DNA of 64,000 bases from Chitinophaga pinensis (GTDB lineage: Bacteria > Bacteroidota > Bacteroidia > NS11-12g > UBA955): the NCBI GenBank assembly GCA_945888525.1, contig CAMDAF010000002.1, positions 62,001-126,000 on the forward strand, given 5' to 3'. Below, in pieces: positions 35,064 to 43,365 of this stretch. The notes beneath the pieces are model-generated. The model was not told where the DNA came from. It saw only the letters and a list, made by a program, of their open reading frames with translations, and did not search any database. Each line of letters opens with the position of its first letter. The first letter of the stretch is position 1. The position numbers were made by a program, and so were the translations under genes.

Positions 35064-35447
35064 GTGAAAAAAGAGTATAATATTAGCAATACAAATTTAT
35101 TTGTATCGAATGCAGGACACAAAGGACGCGGTGTGTTTACATCTAAAGTTTTAAAGAAAGATGATCTTATTGAAATTTGCCCTGTAATCGAATTAAGTTA
35201 TAAAGAACATCAGAGTCTGTCAGGTCACACTTTAGAAAACTATACGTTCGTTTGGAACACTAGTAAAAAAAATGTGGCAATTGTTTTAGGATTCGGATCT
35301 TTATACAACCATTCAGCAAAACCCAATGCAGATTACATAAAAAAAATAAAAGACGGTGTAATGGTATATAAGGCATTAAAAACGATAAAAGCTGGCGAAG
35401 AAATTACCATTGACTACGGCGATATGCACTCAGATTTAAACAAATAA
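35064..35447 (+). CDS. SET-domain protein, probable lysine methyltransferase
   Basis: 127 residues, almost only a SET domain, starting at GTG. Motifs in order: GRGVFTSKVLKKDDLIE (21-37), YTFVWN (60-65), GFGSLYNHSAKPNADY (76-91, containing the NH of the SAM site) and GEEITIDYG (111-119, with the catalytic-type Tyr118). SET enzymes move a methyl group from SAM to protein lysines. Pre-SET and post-SET zinc parts are absent, as in small bacterial and viral SET proteins. It lies 25 bases before a Lys/Ala/Pro-rich histone H1-like gene, its most obvious candidate substrate. Confidence 0.9.
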   Translation: MKKEYNISNTNLFVSNAGHKGRGVFTSKVLKKDDLIEICPVIELSYKEHQSLSGHTLENYTFVWNTSKKNVAIVLGFGSLYNHSAKPNADYIKKIKDGVMVYKALKTIKAGEEITIDYGDMHSDLNK

Positions 35448-35472
35448 AAAACCCAATTTAATATTTATAAAT

Positions 35473-35733
35473 ATGGCAACTCCAAAAAAACCAGCTGCTA
35501 AAGCAAAAGCTACAAAAGCAGCACCAAAAGCAAAAGCAAAAGCGAAAGCAGCTCCTAAAGCGAAAGCGAAAGTAGCTCCAAAAGCGAAAGCGAAAGTAGC
35601 TCCAAAGGCTAAAGCTGCTCCTAAAGCTAAAGCAAAAGCGAAAGCTGCTCCAAAGGCTAAAGCTGCGCCTAAAGCAAAAGCTAAGAAAGCTGCGCCTAAA
35701 GCAAAAGCTAAAAAATCAGCAAAAAAGAAGTAA
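35473..35733 (+). CDS. Histone H1-like Lys/Ala/Pro-rich DNA-binding protein
   Basis: 86 residues, of which 80 are Lys, Ala or Pro. The sequence is made of AAPKAKAK-type repeats, resembling the C-terminal tail of eukaryotic histone H1 and bacterial H1-like proteins (chlamydial Hc1/Hc2, Pseudomonas AlgP). There is no globular domain. It is expected to be disordered, highly basic and to compact DNA or bind RNA. The gene shares an apparent operon with the upstream SET gene and ends at a strong terminator. The repeated codons make length variation between strains likely. Confidence 0.85.
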   Translation: MATPKKPAAKAKATKAAPKAKAKAKAAPKAKAKVAPKAKAKVAPKAKAAPKAKAKAKAAPKAKAAPKAKAKKAAPKAKAKKSAKKK

Positions 35734-35755
35734 AATTTTACTTTTAACCTCTCTG

Positions 35756-35789
35756 AAAAACCGTCAGCATTAGCTGACGGTTTTTTTTT
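35756..35789 (+). terminator. Rho-independent terminator after the H1-like gene
   Basis: CCGTCAGC / GCTGACGG stem, ATTA loop, flanked by A5 and T9. Strong, with a perfect eight-bp GC-rich core. The rest of the gap to 35993 is AT-rich; a second TATATTTG is at 35947-35954. Confidence 0.92.
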
Positions 35790-35993
35790 GCTTTATTCTA
35801 CCCAGCCACTTCAATGTTAAATTTTGTGCTTTGTTGCCAATCTGCTTTCCTTTAAACATCTAGACTCCTTGAATTTAAGGCTAATACAAAGAGACCATAA
35901 AATAAGAAAAGATGTTTAATCATGCAAAAATAAGTCATCTTTAACTTATATTTGTAGTGAATAAGTTATGGAGTAAGATGCGCGCTCAATTCG

Positions 35994-36001
35994 TACTTTT
36001 G
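35994..36001 (+). promoter_or_regulatory. -7 box for the TPR operon
   Basis: TACTTTTG fits TAnnTTTG and ends 16 bases before the ATG at 36018. TATATTTG at 35947-35954 is an alternative upstream start point. Confidence 0.5.
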
Positions 36002-36017
36002 TATATATTATTGTAAT

Positions 36018-37466
36018 ATGTTTGATGATTTTGATGATAGTGATGCTGGCAGTGAAGACTTTTTTAGTCAAACAGACATTGATGAAACACTTAAAAAATT
36101 TAATCAACTAAACGCTGACCAATCTATTTTCTTCAGTGAGGAAGAAATTGAGGCTCTTTCGTATCATTTTTTCTTAAACAATCAGCATAAAGATCAAATG
36201 AAAATAATCAACCATGGTCTTTATTTATACCCAAACAAAATTGATTTTTTAATTGAAAAAGCCAGCATATTGTGCATGAGTAGTCTTTATGACGATGCAC
36301 TAAATCTGATTTTAATCGCAAAATCAACAGAGCCTTATAATGCTGTTATTCATAAAATGGAAGGCGAAATACTAGCCGATTTGGATAGGCCAGCTGAAGC
36401 AGAAGAATCTTTTATATTAGCGCTTGAATTTGCTGAATTTGAAGACGATGAATTTGTTGTTGACATTTATAACAGCTACGCCCAATTGTTATCACAGAAC
36501 GAAGAAGTTGTAAAAGCCAATAAAATTATTGAAAAAGGATTGAAACGTTTTCCGGAAAATGAAATCCTTTTTAACCAATTGGCATTAAATTTCATTAGCA
36601 ATAGTTTATTTGATCAAGCTACACTCTATTTTAAAAGAATCATAGATTCCAATCCGTATTCCTACTTAGCATGGTACCAGTTAGGCAGAATTTATGAGAT
36701 CACAGATCTTAAAGATTTGGCTTTAGAAGCTTATGAATACTCGAGTTTATCTAATAAGGATTCAAAAAATGCATTTTTCAATTTAGCCGGTTTGTATGAA
36801 AGCAAAGGCGAATACAATAAAGCAATTGAGAACTATCAGCAATGCATAAAAAACAACGGTGATGTATACCCTTATATTTGCATAGCCCGCTGTTACTTGG
36901 GCATAGAAGAGCCAATTTTAGCCCGAAATTATCTTAAGAAAGCCCAAGGCTTAGAAGACATTATACCAGAGTACAATTATTTAATTGGATACTCTTTTTT
37001 GACTGAAAAACAAGCCAGAAAAGCGCTGCCTTATTTTGAGAAAGTATACAAAGAAGATAAAAGTGACTTTGCAGCATTGAAAGGCATTTTAACGTGCTAT
37101 TCAGATCTAGAAAAGCTTATTGAAATTGAGCATATTTACAATGGATTAAAACTTGAAAACAAAGAAATAATTCATGAAAATTGGAAAGAATTAGCATCGG
37201 TACTTTATATTTCTGAATTGGATGCCTTGCTAGAAGATCTAATATTCGAAATACAAACAATTTCTGAATACAAAGATGATTTGAATTGTGTTCTCAATGT
37301 TATAAAATTCGATCAAAATCCATCAAATAAAAACAAAGAAGTAATCATGTCGCGATTAATACATAATTTTGAAGACACTTTAGAAAGTGTTAAATTATTC
37401 TGTCACACATTAATTGATGATGACGAAGAGTTTAAGAACATGATACAAATTTACCAATCAACGTAA
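36018..37466 (+). CDS. TPR-repeat protein
   Basis: 482 residues with an acidic N-terminus (FDDFDDSDAGSED) and a series of tetratricopeptide repeats from ~residue 60 to 380, for example AWYQLGRIYEITDLKDLALEAY, AFFNLAGLYESKGEYNKAIE and YNYLIGYSFLTEKQARKALPYF. No signal peptide, so it is probably a cytoplasmic scaffold. It is one base before the ComA-type gene and is likely co-transcribed with it. The partner is unknown. Confidence 0.88.
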   Translation: MFDDFDDSDAGSEDFFSQTDIDETLKKFNQLNADQSIFFSEEEIEALSYHFFLNNQHKDQMKIINHGLYLYPNKIDFLIEKASILCMSSLYDDALNLILIAKSTEPYNAVIHKMEGEILADLDRPAEAEESFILALEFAEFEDDEFVVDIYNSYAQLLSQNEEVVKANKIIEKGLKRFPENEILFNQLALNFISNSLFDQATLYFKRIIDSNPYSYLAWYQLGRIYEITDLKDLALEAYEYSSLSNKDSKNAFFNLAGLYESKGEYNKAIENYQQCIKNNGDVYPYICIARCYLGIEEPILARNYLKKAQGLEDIIPEYNYLIGYSFLTEKQARKALPYFEKVYKEDKSDFAALKGILTCYSDLEKLIEIEHIYNGLKLENKEIIHENWKELASVLYISELDALLEDLIFEIQTISEYKDDLNCVLNVIKFDQNPSNKNKEVIMSRLIHNFEDTLESVKLFCHTLIDDDEEFKNMIQIYQST

Positions 37467-37467
37467 A

Positions 37468-38253
37468 ATGAACAACGATATATTTAAACTAACGCAACTA
37501 CCTGAAAGACCCGCACAACCAAGAGAAAACGGACTAACAATGGTCATGGATAAAGGTCTAAGTATTAGAGAATCTATAGACCTTATTGAAAATGGAAGTC
37601 ATCTTATTGATTTGTTAAAACTTGGTTTTGGCACCTCTTATGCAACGCCAAAACTTAAAGAAAAAATAGACCATTATAAAAAAGCTGGATTTAAAGTTTA
37701 CTTCGGCGGAACCCTGTTTGAGGCCTATGCAATCAGAAATCAATTTGATGATTACAGAAGAATTTTAGACTACTATGGCGTTGACCATGTTGAAGTTAGC
37801 GACGGTTCAATGGAAATTGAACATGATAAAAAATGTGAATACATTAGAACATTAACAAAAGACTACACCGTAATTTCGGAAGTTGGTTCTAAGGATGCTG
37901 AAAAAATAATACCGCCTTACGAATGGATTGAAATGATGGAAAAAGAGATTCAAGCAGGTGTTTGGAAAGTAATTGCAGAAGCACGCGAAAGTGGAACAGT
38001 AGGGGTATTTAGGGGTACTGGCGAAGTGCGTTCGGGCTTAGTTGCTGAAATAATAAGGAAGATACCCTTAGAAAAAATTATTTGGGAAGCGCCTCAAAAA
38101 GCCCAGCAAGTTTGGTTTATTAAATTATATGGCGCAAATATTAATCTTGGCAATATTGCACCTTCAGAGCTAATTGCACTTGAAACATTAAGATTAGGAT
38201 TAAGAGGTGACAGCTTTGATTTTTTCTTAGACAAATCATTAATAAGCAAATAA
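37468..38253 (+). CDS. comA: Phosphosulfolactate synthase (ComA family)
   Basis: 261 residues, the usual length. ComA enzymes add sulfite to phosphoenolpyruvate to give (R)-phosphosulfolactate. The TIM-barrel family segments are visible: DLLKLGFGTSYATPK, VYFGGTLFEAYAI, VDHVEVSDGSMEIEHDKK, VISEVGSKDAEK and VIAEARESGTVG. In Bacteroidetes a product could go to sulfopyruvate and cysteate for sulfonolipids; this is inference. The family also includes plant heat-stress proteins of less certain activity. It lies directly between a TPR gene and yqeY. Confidence 0.85.
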   Translation: MNNDIFKLTQLPERPAQPRENGLTMVMDKGLSIRESIDLIENGSHLIDLLKLGFGTSYATPKLKEKIDHYKKAGFKVYFGGTLFEAYAIRNQFDDYRRILDYYGVDHVEVSDGSMEIEHDKKCEYIRTLTKDYTVISEVGSKDAEKIIPPYEWIEMMEKEIQAGVWKVIAEARESGTVGVFRGTGEVRSGLVAEIIRKIPLEKIIWEAPQKAQQVWFIKLYGANINLGNIAPSELIALETLRLGLRGDSFDFFLDKSLISK

Positions 38254-38700
38254 ATGTTAGTTGAAACTATAAACAAAGACCTTATTAATGCCATGAAGGC
38301 TAAAGACGAGGTTGGACTGAGGGCAATTAGAGCTATAAAATCCGCATTTTTATTGGCAGGGACTGAAATTGGCACTAAAGATATTTCAGATGAAATTGCA
38401 ATAAAAGCCATGCAAAAAATGGCAAAACAACGCAAAGACAGCATTGACATTTTTCTTAAAGAAAACAGAACGGATCTGGCTCAAAAAGAACAAGAAGAAC
38501 TAAAAGTCATTGAAACTTATTTGCCGGCATCAATGTCAAAAGACGAGCTCATTTCTGAATTGAAAAAAATAATTGAATTAAGCGGCGCGCTTAGCATGAA
38601 AGACGTTGGAAAAATTATGCCAATGGCTATGAAGCAATTAGGCAGCAAAACGGATGGTAAATCTATAAACGAAACTTTAAGAGAGTTACTCCCTGCTTAA
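38254..38700 (+). CDS. YqeY-family GatB/Yqey-domain protein
   Basis: 148 residues, the standard size. The family shares a helical domain with the C-terminus of GatB and the tail domain of glutaminyl-tRNA synthetase. Conserved parts include AMKAKDEVGLRAIRAIKSA near the start, KQRKDSIDIF, YLPASMSKDEL and KDVGKIMPMAMKQLG. The biochemical role is not known; tRNA binding is suspected. The ATG follows the ComA stop with no spacing. Confidence 0.92.
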   Translation: MLVETINKDLINAMKAKDEVGLRAIRAIKSAFLLAGTEIGTKDISDEIAIKAMQKMAKQRKDSIDIFLKENRTDLAQKEQEELKVIETYLPASMSKDELISELKKIIELSGALSMKDVGKIMPMAMKQLGSKTDGKSINETLRELLPA

Positions 38701-38772
38701 TGTCATATTAATTTTGTAGATATTTGTATGGTTTTTATTGGTTTTGTGGAAGCCTCTTAATTGCTGCCTTTT

Positions 38773-39504
38773 TTATATTCTATTTTTATGCAAGTAATGC
38801 ATGATAAAAGAGGATCCCAAGCCTACCAAATAACCCGTAATTACATCACTTGGATAGTGCTTGCCAGCTTTTACCCTTAGAAAGCCCTCAATAGCCGGAA
38901 TTGTTATAGCTCCAATCCAAATGCCTGTTTGATTCTTCTTGGGATTGTATACGCTGTGCGCAAAAGCAAAGCTGTAACATAAAGATGAAACGGTAGAAGT
39001 ATGGGCTGAAAAAAATGACAACCGCGCATCTATCTTCCTTTTTTCATCAATGCTAACCGATTGATTGTATAAATATGGCCTATTCCTGCAAGTGAGTTTA
39101 AAAGCGCTTGATAGTGACTGCGACAGCAATAAACTTTGAAATGCGACACCCGCAATATTCATACTTTCTTTACGGGTCTCGGGATGAAACAAAAAATAAG
39201 AATACATTAACCCTGAGCTTAAAGCCAATCCATCGCTTAATCTTGCTGCATTAGGACTCCATTGAGAACAAGCAATTCGATCAAATCGATTGACATCATT
39301 TATATTAAGTCCTAATATAATTTTATCGTCTAAGGGCTTAATTTGCTTCTGAGCTATAAGACTGGAAGTAAAAACAAGTCCGCTTCCAACTGCCATTGCC
39401 GGGTCTAAAAATGGCCTGTATTTATATGCATATTGGGCACTTAGATTGTAATTGAAAATAAAAAAGCCAAGTAAAATACTTAGCTTCTTAAATATAGTGG
39501 GCAT
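38773..39504 (-). CDS. PAP2-family phosphatase
   Basis: 243 residues with a signal peptide or signal anchor and several hydrophobic helices. The three acid-phosphatase motifs are present: KLTCRNRP (K-x5-RP, one residue shorter than the usual K-x6-RP), FFSAHTS (equivalent to PSGH) and RVKAGKHYPSD (R-x5-H-x3-D). It is a membrane-associated lipid phosphatase candidate, such as for undecaprenyl diphosphate or phosphatidate. It follows iscA by 11 bases in the same direction, perhaps by chance. Confidence 0.85.
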   Translation of the reverse strand: MPTIFKKLSILLGFFIFNYNLSAQYAYKYRPFLDPAMAVGSGLVFTSSLIAQKQIKPLDDKIILGLNINDVNRFDRIACSQWSPNAARLSDGLALSSGLMYSYFLFHPETRKESMNIAGVAFQSLLLSQSLSSAFKLTCRNRPYLYNQSVSIDEKRKIDARLSFFSAHTSTVSSLCYSFAFAHSVYNPKKNQTGIWIGAITIPAIEGFLRVKAGKHYPSDVITGYLVGLGSSFIMHYLHKNRI

Positions 39505-39515
39505 TATAATGTTTT

Positions 39516-39851
39516 TTAAACGGCGAAACTTTCACCACATCCGCAAGTTCTTTTTGCATTGGGATTGATGAAATTAAATCCTTTTCCATTCAAACCGTCT
39601 GTAAAATCTAATTCCGTTCCAGCCAAATAAAGGTAACTTTTTAGATCACAAACTATTTTAACATCGCCAATGATAAACTCTTGATCAGACTCTTTTCCCT
39701 CGTTATCAAAGTCTAAATCATAACTCAAGCCACTGCATCCGCCGCCTTTCACTGAAACACGAACAAAATAATCTGGACCCATTTTTTCTTCAGACATCAA
39801 TTGATGTACTTTTTTAGTCGCTTCTTCTGAAATGGTAATTCCTGCTGACAT
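39516..39851 (-). CDS. iscA: HesB/IscA-type iron-sulfur assembly protein
   Basis: 111 residues. The three conserved Cys are C39 (GGGCSG), C103 and C105 (TCGCGESFAV). A-type carriers deliver Fe-S clusters to apoproteins. It follows iscU by 11 bases in the isc operon. The sequence could equally be called ErpA or SufA; the isc context decides the name. Confidence 0.92.
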   Translation of the reverse strand: MSAGITISEEATKKVHQLMSEEKMGPDYFVRVSVKGGGCSGLSYDLDFDNEGKESDQEFIIGDVKIVCDLKSYLYLAGTELDFTDGLNGKGFNFINPNAKRTCGCGESFAV

Positions 39852-39862
39852 GTCGAATAATA

Positions 39863-40279
39863 TTAATAATGTTTCTTATTGTCTTCAATTGGACTTAGTC
39901 CATTTTTAGTTCTGTAGTCGTTAATGGCTGATTTAATAGCATCCTCAGCCAATACACTGCAGTGTATTTTTACTGGCGGAAGAGCCAATTCTTCAACGAT
40001 ATCCATGTTGTCAATTTTCAATGCATCATCAACTGATTTGCCTTTAAGCCACTCGGTTGCTAGGCTCGAAGAGGCGATTGCGCTTCCACAACCAAAGGTC
40101 TTGAATTTAGCATCTTTAATGATTCCTGTTAACTCATCTACCTCAATTTGAAGACGCATAACGTCTCCACATTCAGGAGCACCAACAAGACCTGTTCCAA
40201 CTTGCTTGCTCGATTTATCTAATGTTCCAATGTTTCTTGGATTGCTATAATGATCAATGACTTTTTCTGAATATGCCAT
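39863..40279 (-). CDS. iscU: Iron-sulfur cluster scaffold IscU
   Basis: 138 residues. The three cluster ligands C37 (GAPECGD), C64 (TFGCGSAIASSS) and C107 (KIHCSVLAEDAI) and the PPVK segment recognised by HscA are visible. IscU builds [2Fe-2S] clusters with sulfur from IscS. The gene is between iscS and iscA. hscA, hscB, fdx and iscR are not adjacent. Confidence 0.95.
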   Translation of the reverse strand: MAYSEKVIDHYSNPRNIGTLDKSSKQVGTGLVGAPECGDVMRLQIEVDELTGIIKDAKFKTFGCGSAIASSSLATEWLKGKSVDDALKIDNMDIVEELALPPVKIHCSVLAEDAIKSAINDYRTKNGLSPIEDNKKHY

Positions 40280-40310
40280 AATTTTTTATTTAATTTAATT
40301 TTTTAATGTA

Positions 40311-41525
40311 TTAGTGTTCTGCCCACTGAATAGCCTTTAAATCTATTCCTTCTTTAAACATTTCCCAAAGTGGGCTCATTTCTCTTAATTTCTCAACCGC
40401 TTCTTTAACGTGGTTAATTGCATAATCCACTTCTTCATCCGTTGTAAATTTGCTCAATCCAAACCGCAATGAAGAGTGCGCCAATTCATCGTCTAAGCCT
40501 AATGCTTTTAATACATAACTGGGTTCTAAACTCGCACTGGTGCATGCTGAACCCGAAGACACAGCAATGTTTTTTACACCCATAATCAAACCTTCACCTT
40601 CTACATATTTGAACGACATATTGCTTACGTGTGGCAATCTATGCTCGATGTTACCATTGATATAAGACTCTTCAATTGTAAGTAATTCTTTTTCCAGGCG
40701 ATCTCTCATTTTACTTAGTCTACTGGTGTCTGCATCCATTTCTAAACGGCAAAGTTCACAAGCTTTTCCCATACCAACAATGCTAGGAACGTTCAATGTT
40801 CCACTTCTCATCCCTCTCTCATGTCCGCCGCCATCCATTTGTGCAGTAACCTTAACTCTTGGATTTTTTCTTCTAACATATAAAACTCCTACGCCTTTCG
40901 GACCGTACATTTTATGGCCAGTAAAGCTCATTAGATCTATGCCATCAGCAATTACATCGACTTTAATTTTTCCAACTGCTTGAGTTGCATCGGTGTGAAA
41001 AAGTATGCCTTTGCTCTTACACAGTGCAGTAATTTCCTTTATCGGTTGAATAACACCAATTTCATTGTTGGCATACATCACTGTAACCAATACCGTATTC
41101 GGTTTAATTGCTGCGGCAACTTGCTCCACGGTAATTAAACCATCTTCAGCTGCTTGCAAATAAGTTACCTCTGCACCTAATTTCTCAAGGTGTTTACAGG
41201 TATCCAAAACAGCTTTATGTTCAGTTTCAACTGTAATAAAGTGATTTCCCTTGTCAGCATACATCTCAAAAACACCTTTAATTGCCAAATTATTGGACTC
41301 TGTGGCACCACTGGTAATGATAATTTCTTTAGAATCAGCATTTATTAAAGCTGCTATTTGCTCTCTGGCATAATCAACAGCTTCTTCCGCTTTCCATCCA
41401 AAAGCATGATTTCTACTCGCAGCATTTCCAAAATTTTCTATAAAAAACGGTAACATTGCTTCCAAAACCCGAGGGTCCATAGGGGTCGTCGCATTGTTAT
41501 CGAGGTATATTGGCAGGTTTAACAT
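40311..41525 (-). CDS. iscS: Cysteine desulfurase IscS
   Basis: 404 residues. PLP is bound by K205 ([12 protein letters not shown]) and the catalytic Cys is C328 in the [14 protein letters not shown] loop, longer than in SufS, placing it in group I. It releases sulfur from cysteine for Fe-S cluster and thio-modification. It is the first gene of iscS-iscU-iscA with a well-formed promoter upstream. Confidence 0.96.
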   Translation of the reverse strand: MLNLPIYLDNNATTPMDPRVLEAMLPFFIENFGNAASRNHAFGWKAEEAVDYAREQIAALINADSKEIIITSGATESNNLAIKGVFEMYADKGNHFITVETEHKAVLDTCKHLEKLGAEVTYLQAAEDGLITVEQVAAAIKPNTVLVTVMYANNEIGVIQPIKEITALCKSKGILFHTDATQAVGKIKVDVIADGIDLMSFTGHKMYGPKGVGVLYVRRKNPRVKVTAQMDGGGHERGMRSGTLNVPSIVGMGKACELCRLEMDADTSRLSKMRDRLEKELLTIEESYINGNIEHRLPHVSNMSFKYVEGEGLIMGVKNIAVSSGSACTSASLEPSYVLKALGLDDELAHSSLRFGLSKFTTDEEVDYAINHVKEAVEKLREMSPLWEMFKEGIDLKAIQWAEH

Positions 41526-41553
41526 AATTCTTATTTAGACTAATTCTAATATG

Positions 41554-41583
41554 CAAATGTAAGCCAAAGTTCATAATTCTCAA
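41554..41583 (-). promoter_or_regulatory. Promoter of the isc operon
   Basis: On the minus strand TTG (41583-41581) and TACATTTG (41561-41554) with 19 bases between, fitting the Bacteroidetes consensus. The -7 box ends 28 bases before the iscS ATG. No IscR gene is near. The rest of the gap up to 41710 shows no other clear element. Confidence 0.7.
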
Positions 41584-41710
41584 TTTAAAATTGCAAAATC
41601 AATATTGAAATTCTCTATATCTTATTAAAAACAAAGCGGATAGAATTTGAAGTATAACAACAGTTTCGTGATAATTTGGTTTTAAGAGGGTTTTCATTGA
41701 ATTTTGTTGA

Positions 41711-42112
41711 ATGAAAAAAATAGAACACATTGGAATAGCTGTGAAAAATTTAGAGCTATCCAATAAATTATTTAGTAAACTGTTGAATTGCGAACCATAT
41801 AAATCTGAATCAGTTGAAAGCGAGGGTGTTATTACTAGTTTTTTTATGATCGGAGAAACAAAAATTGAATTGTTACAAGCCACAAACCCCGATAGCCCTA
41901 TTTCTAAATTTATTGAGAAAAAAGGCGAAGGCATACACCATATTGCATTTGCGTCTGACGACATCAATAATGAAATTGCTAGACTGAAAATGGAAGGTTT
42001 TGAAATGATTCATGAAAAAGCCAAACCTGGTGCTGACAATAAAGAAATTGCCTTTGCACATCCAAAAAGCACCAACGGCGTTCTGGTAGAAATTTGTTCA
42101 GATTTACAATAG
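41711..42112 (+). CDS. mce: Methylmalonyl-CoA epimerase
   Basis: 133 residues of the glyoxalase/VOC fold. Metal ligands appear as H6 (IEHIGIAV), the GIHHIAF histidine and the final VEIC glutamate. It interconverts (R)- and (S)-methylmalonyl-CoA in propionate metabolism and so needs a B12-dependent mutase elsewhere in the genome. This agrees with B12 use by the ribonucleotide reductase in this window. No -7 box is clear upstream. Confidence 0.9.
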   Translation: MKKIEHIGIAVKNLELSNKLFSKLLNCEPYKSESVESEGVITSFFMIGETKIELLQATNPDSPISKFIEKKGEGIHHIAFASDDINNEIARLKMEGFEMIHEKAKPGADNKEIAFAHPKSTNGVLVEICSDLQ

Positions 42113-42149
42113 GCAACCAATTCACATAAAATCTGTCTTTAAAACAACC

Positions 42150-43298
42150 ATGCGATTATTACTTTGTACCCTAGTTTTTATTGTTTCATTTACCTGCTCG
42201 GGGCAATTAATACCATTTAGAATAAATAAACAATGGGGGTACTGCGATACAAATAGAGTAATCAAAATTAAAGCTCAATTTGATTTTGCAGATTTTTTCA
42301 ATAACAACCTAGCTTTTGTTAAAAAAGATTCCCTTTTTTATGGAATAAACAAAGCCGGAAACATTGTAACACCGGCCATTAAACACTACGGAACTTTTGT
42401 TAAAAACCTTTGTCCCGTTTTATTTGCTTCTGGAAATTGCTATTATATCAATGATTCTGGAAAAGTTGCAATAAACCAAACATTTGACGCTGCTGAAAAT
42501 TTTTCGGAAGGATTGGCAGTCGTGGCAGTTAATAAAAAATTAGGGATTATTGACCTCTCTGGAAATTGGATAAGAAAGCCTGACTTCGACACCTCAAGTC
42601 TTTATTTTAAATCAGGTATGCTTATGGCAATATCAAAGGGAAAATACTTTTATATCAATCATAAAGGCAAAACACTTATCCTGCCAGATTCTATTCAAGC
42701 TGCGGGCATATTTAGCGAGGGCCTGGCACCAGTTTATGTAACCAAGCAAAGAAACTCAGTTGGAGAAAAAATCAAAACAACTTTTTTGGAATTTATAGAC
42801 AGTACCGGTAAAATAATTTTAAGTCAATTTACAATTGATTCTCTCGATTATTCTGAATACATCGCATTAGAAAAAGAATTTTTAGATGGAAAAGCCATCA
42901 TTAAAACCAAAAATGAGATTGGTTGGGATTATTATTTTATAGATAAACGCAAAAGAACTTCACCACTGTATGCCAGCGCTCGACATTTAAAGGATTCACT
43001 ATTTCTTGGAGCTATTGGTTATTACATGTCAGATATTAGGATAGTAGACAGCAACTATTATGTGCAAGGTCAATTTCAGCAAAAACCTACCCAAGTAGGC
43101 GAATTTGGAAACGGGCTTTTACCCTTTAGGGACAAGGAAGGCAATTGGGGGTATGTCAATCAAAATTGTCAAACAATTATTAAACCCAAATATTCTATGG
43201 CCTATAATTTCAACAATGGATTCGCATACATTGTTTACAACGGAAATGTTGGAGTGATTGACACCAAAGGTATTGAGTATTTTTTTGACCGGCAATAG
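42150..43298 (+). CDS. WG-repeat secreted protein
   Basis: 382 residues with a signal peptide ending CSGQ (about residue 20). The mature protein is made of WG-type beta repeats, for example INKQWGYCDTNRVIKIKAQFD, NGLLPFRDKEGNWGYVNQNC and GNVGVIDTKGIEYFFD. The function of WG repeats is unknown; they are common in Bacteroidetes surface or periplasmic proteins. A Cys in the signal region (FTCSG) could also make it a lipoprotein, but the lipobox is poor. Confidence 0.85.
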   Translation: MRLLLCTLVFIVSFTCSGQLIPFRINKQWGYCDTNRVIKIKAQFDFADFFNNNLAFVKKDSLFYGINKAGNIVTPAIKHYGTFVKNLCPVLFASGNCYYINDSGKVAINQTFDAAENFSEGLAVVAVNKKLGIIDLSGNWIRKPDFDTSSLYFKSGMLMAISKGKYFYINHKGKTLILPDSIQAAGIFSEGLAPVYVTKQRNSVGEKIKTTFLEFIDSTGKIILSQFTIDSLDYSEYIALEKEFLDGKAIIKTKNEIGWDYYFIDKRKRTSPLYASARHLKDSLFLGAIGYYMSDIRIVDSNYYVQGQFQQKPTQVGEFGNGLLPFRDKEGNWGYVNQNCQTIIKPKYSMAYNFNNGFAYIVYNGNVGVIDTKGIEYFFDRQ

Positions 43299-43343
43299 TG
43301 TTTATTCTTAAAATAAGCAATAATCTAATCTTACGGCAAAGAT

Positions 43344-43359
43344 TAATTTTGTAATTTTG
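43344..43359 (+). promoter_or_regulatory. Two abutting -7 boxes before recR
   Basis: TAATTTTG is repeated head to tail (43344-43351, 43352-43359). Both fit TAnnTTTG. The second ends six bases before the TTG start of recR. Confidence 0.5.
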
Positions 43360-43365
43360 CACGAT

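Noticed and set aside
35473-35733. Lys/Ala-rich frame as a simple-sequence artefact
   Set aside because: Considered but kept as a gene: it has an ATG, a regular AAPKAKAK plan, varied synonymous codons, a SET gene just upstream and a terminator just after.
41599-41967. Minus-strand open frame over the methylmalonyl-CoA epimerase start
   Set aside because: It is antisense to a well-supported VOC-fold gene and has no recognisable product.
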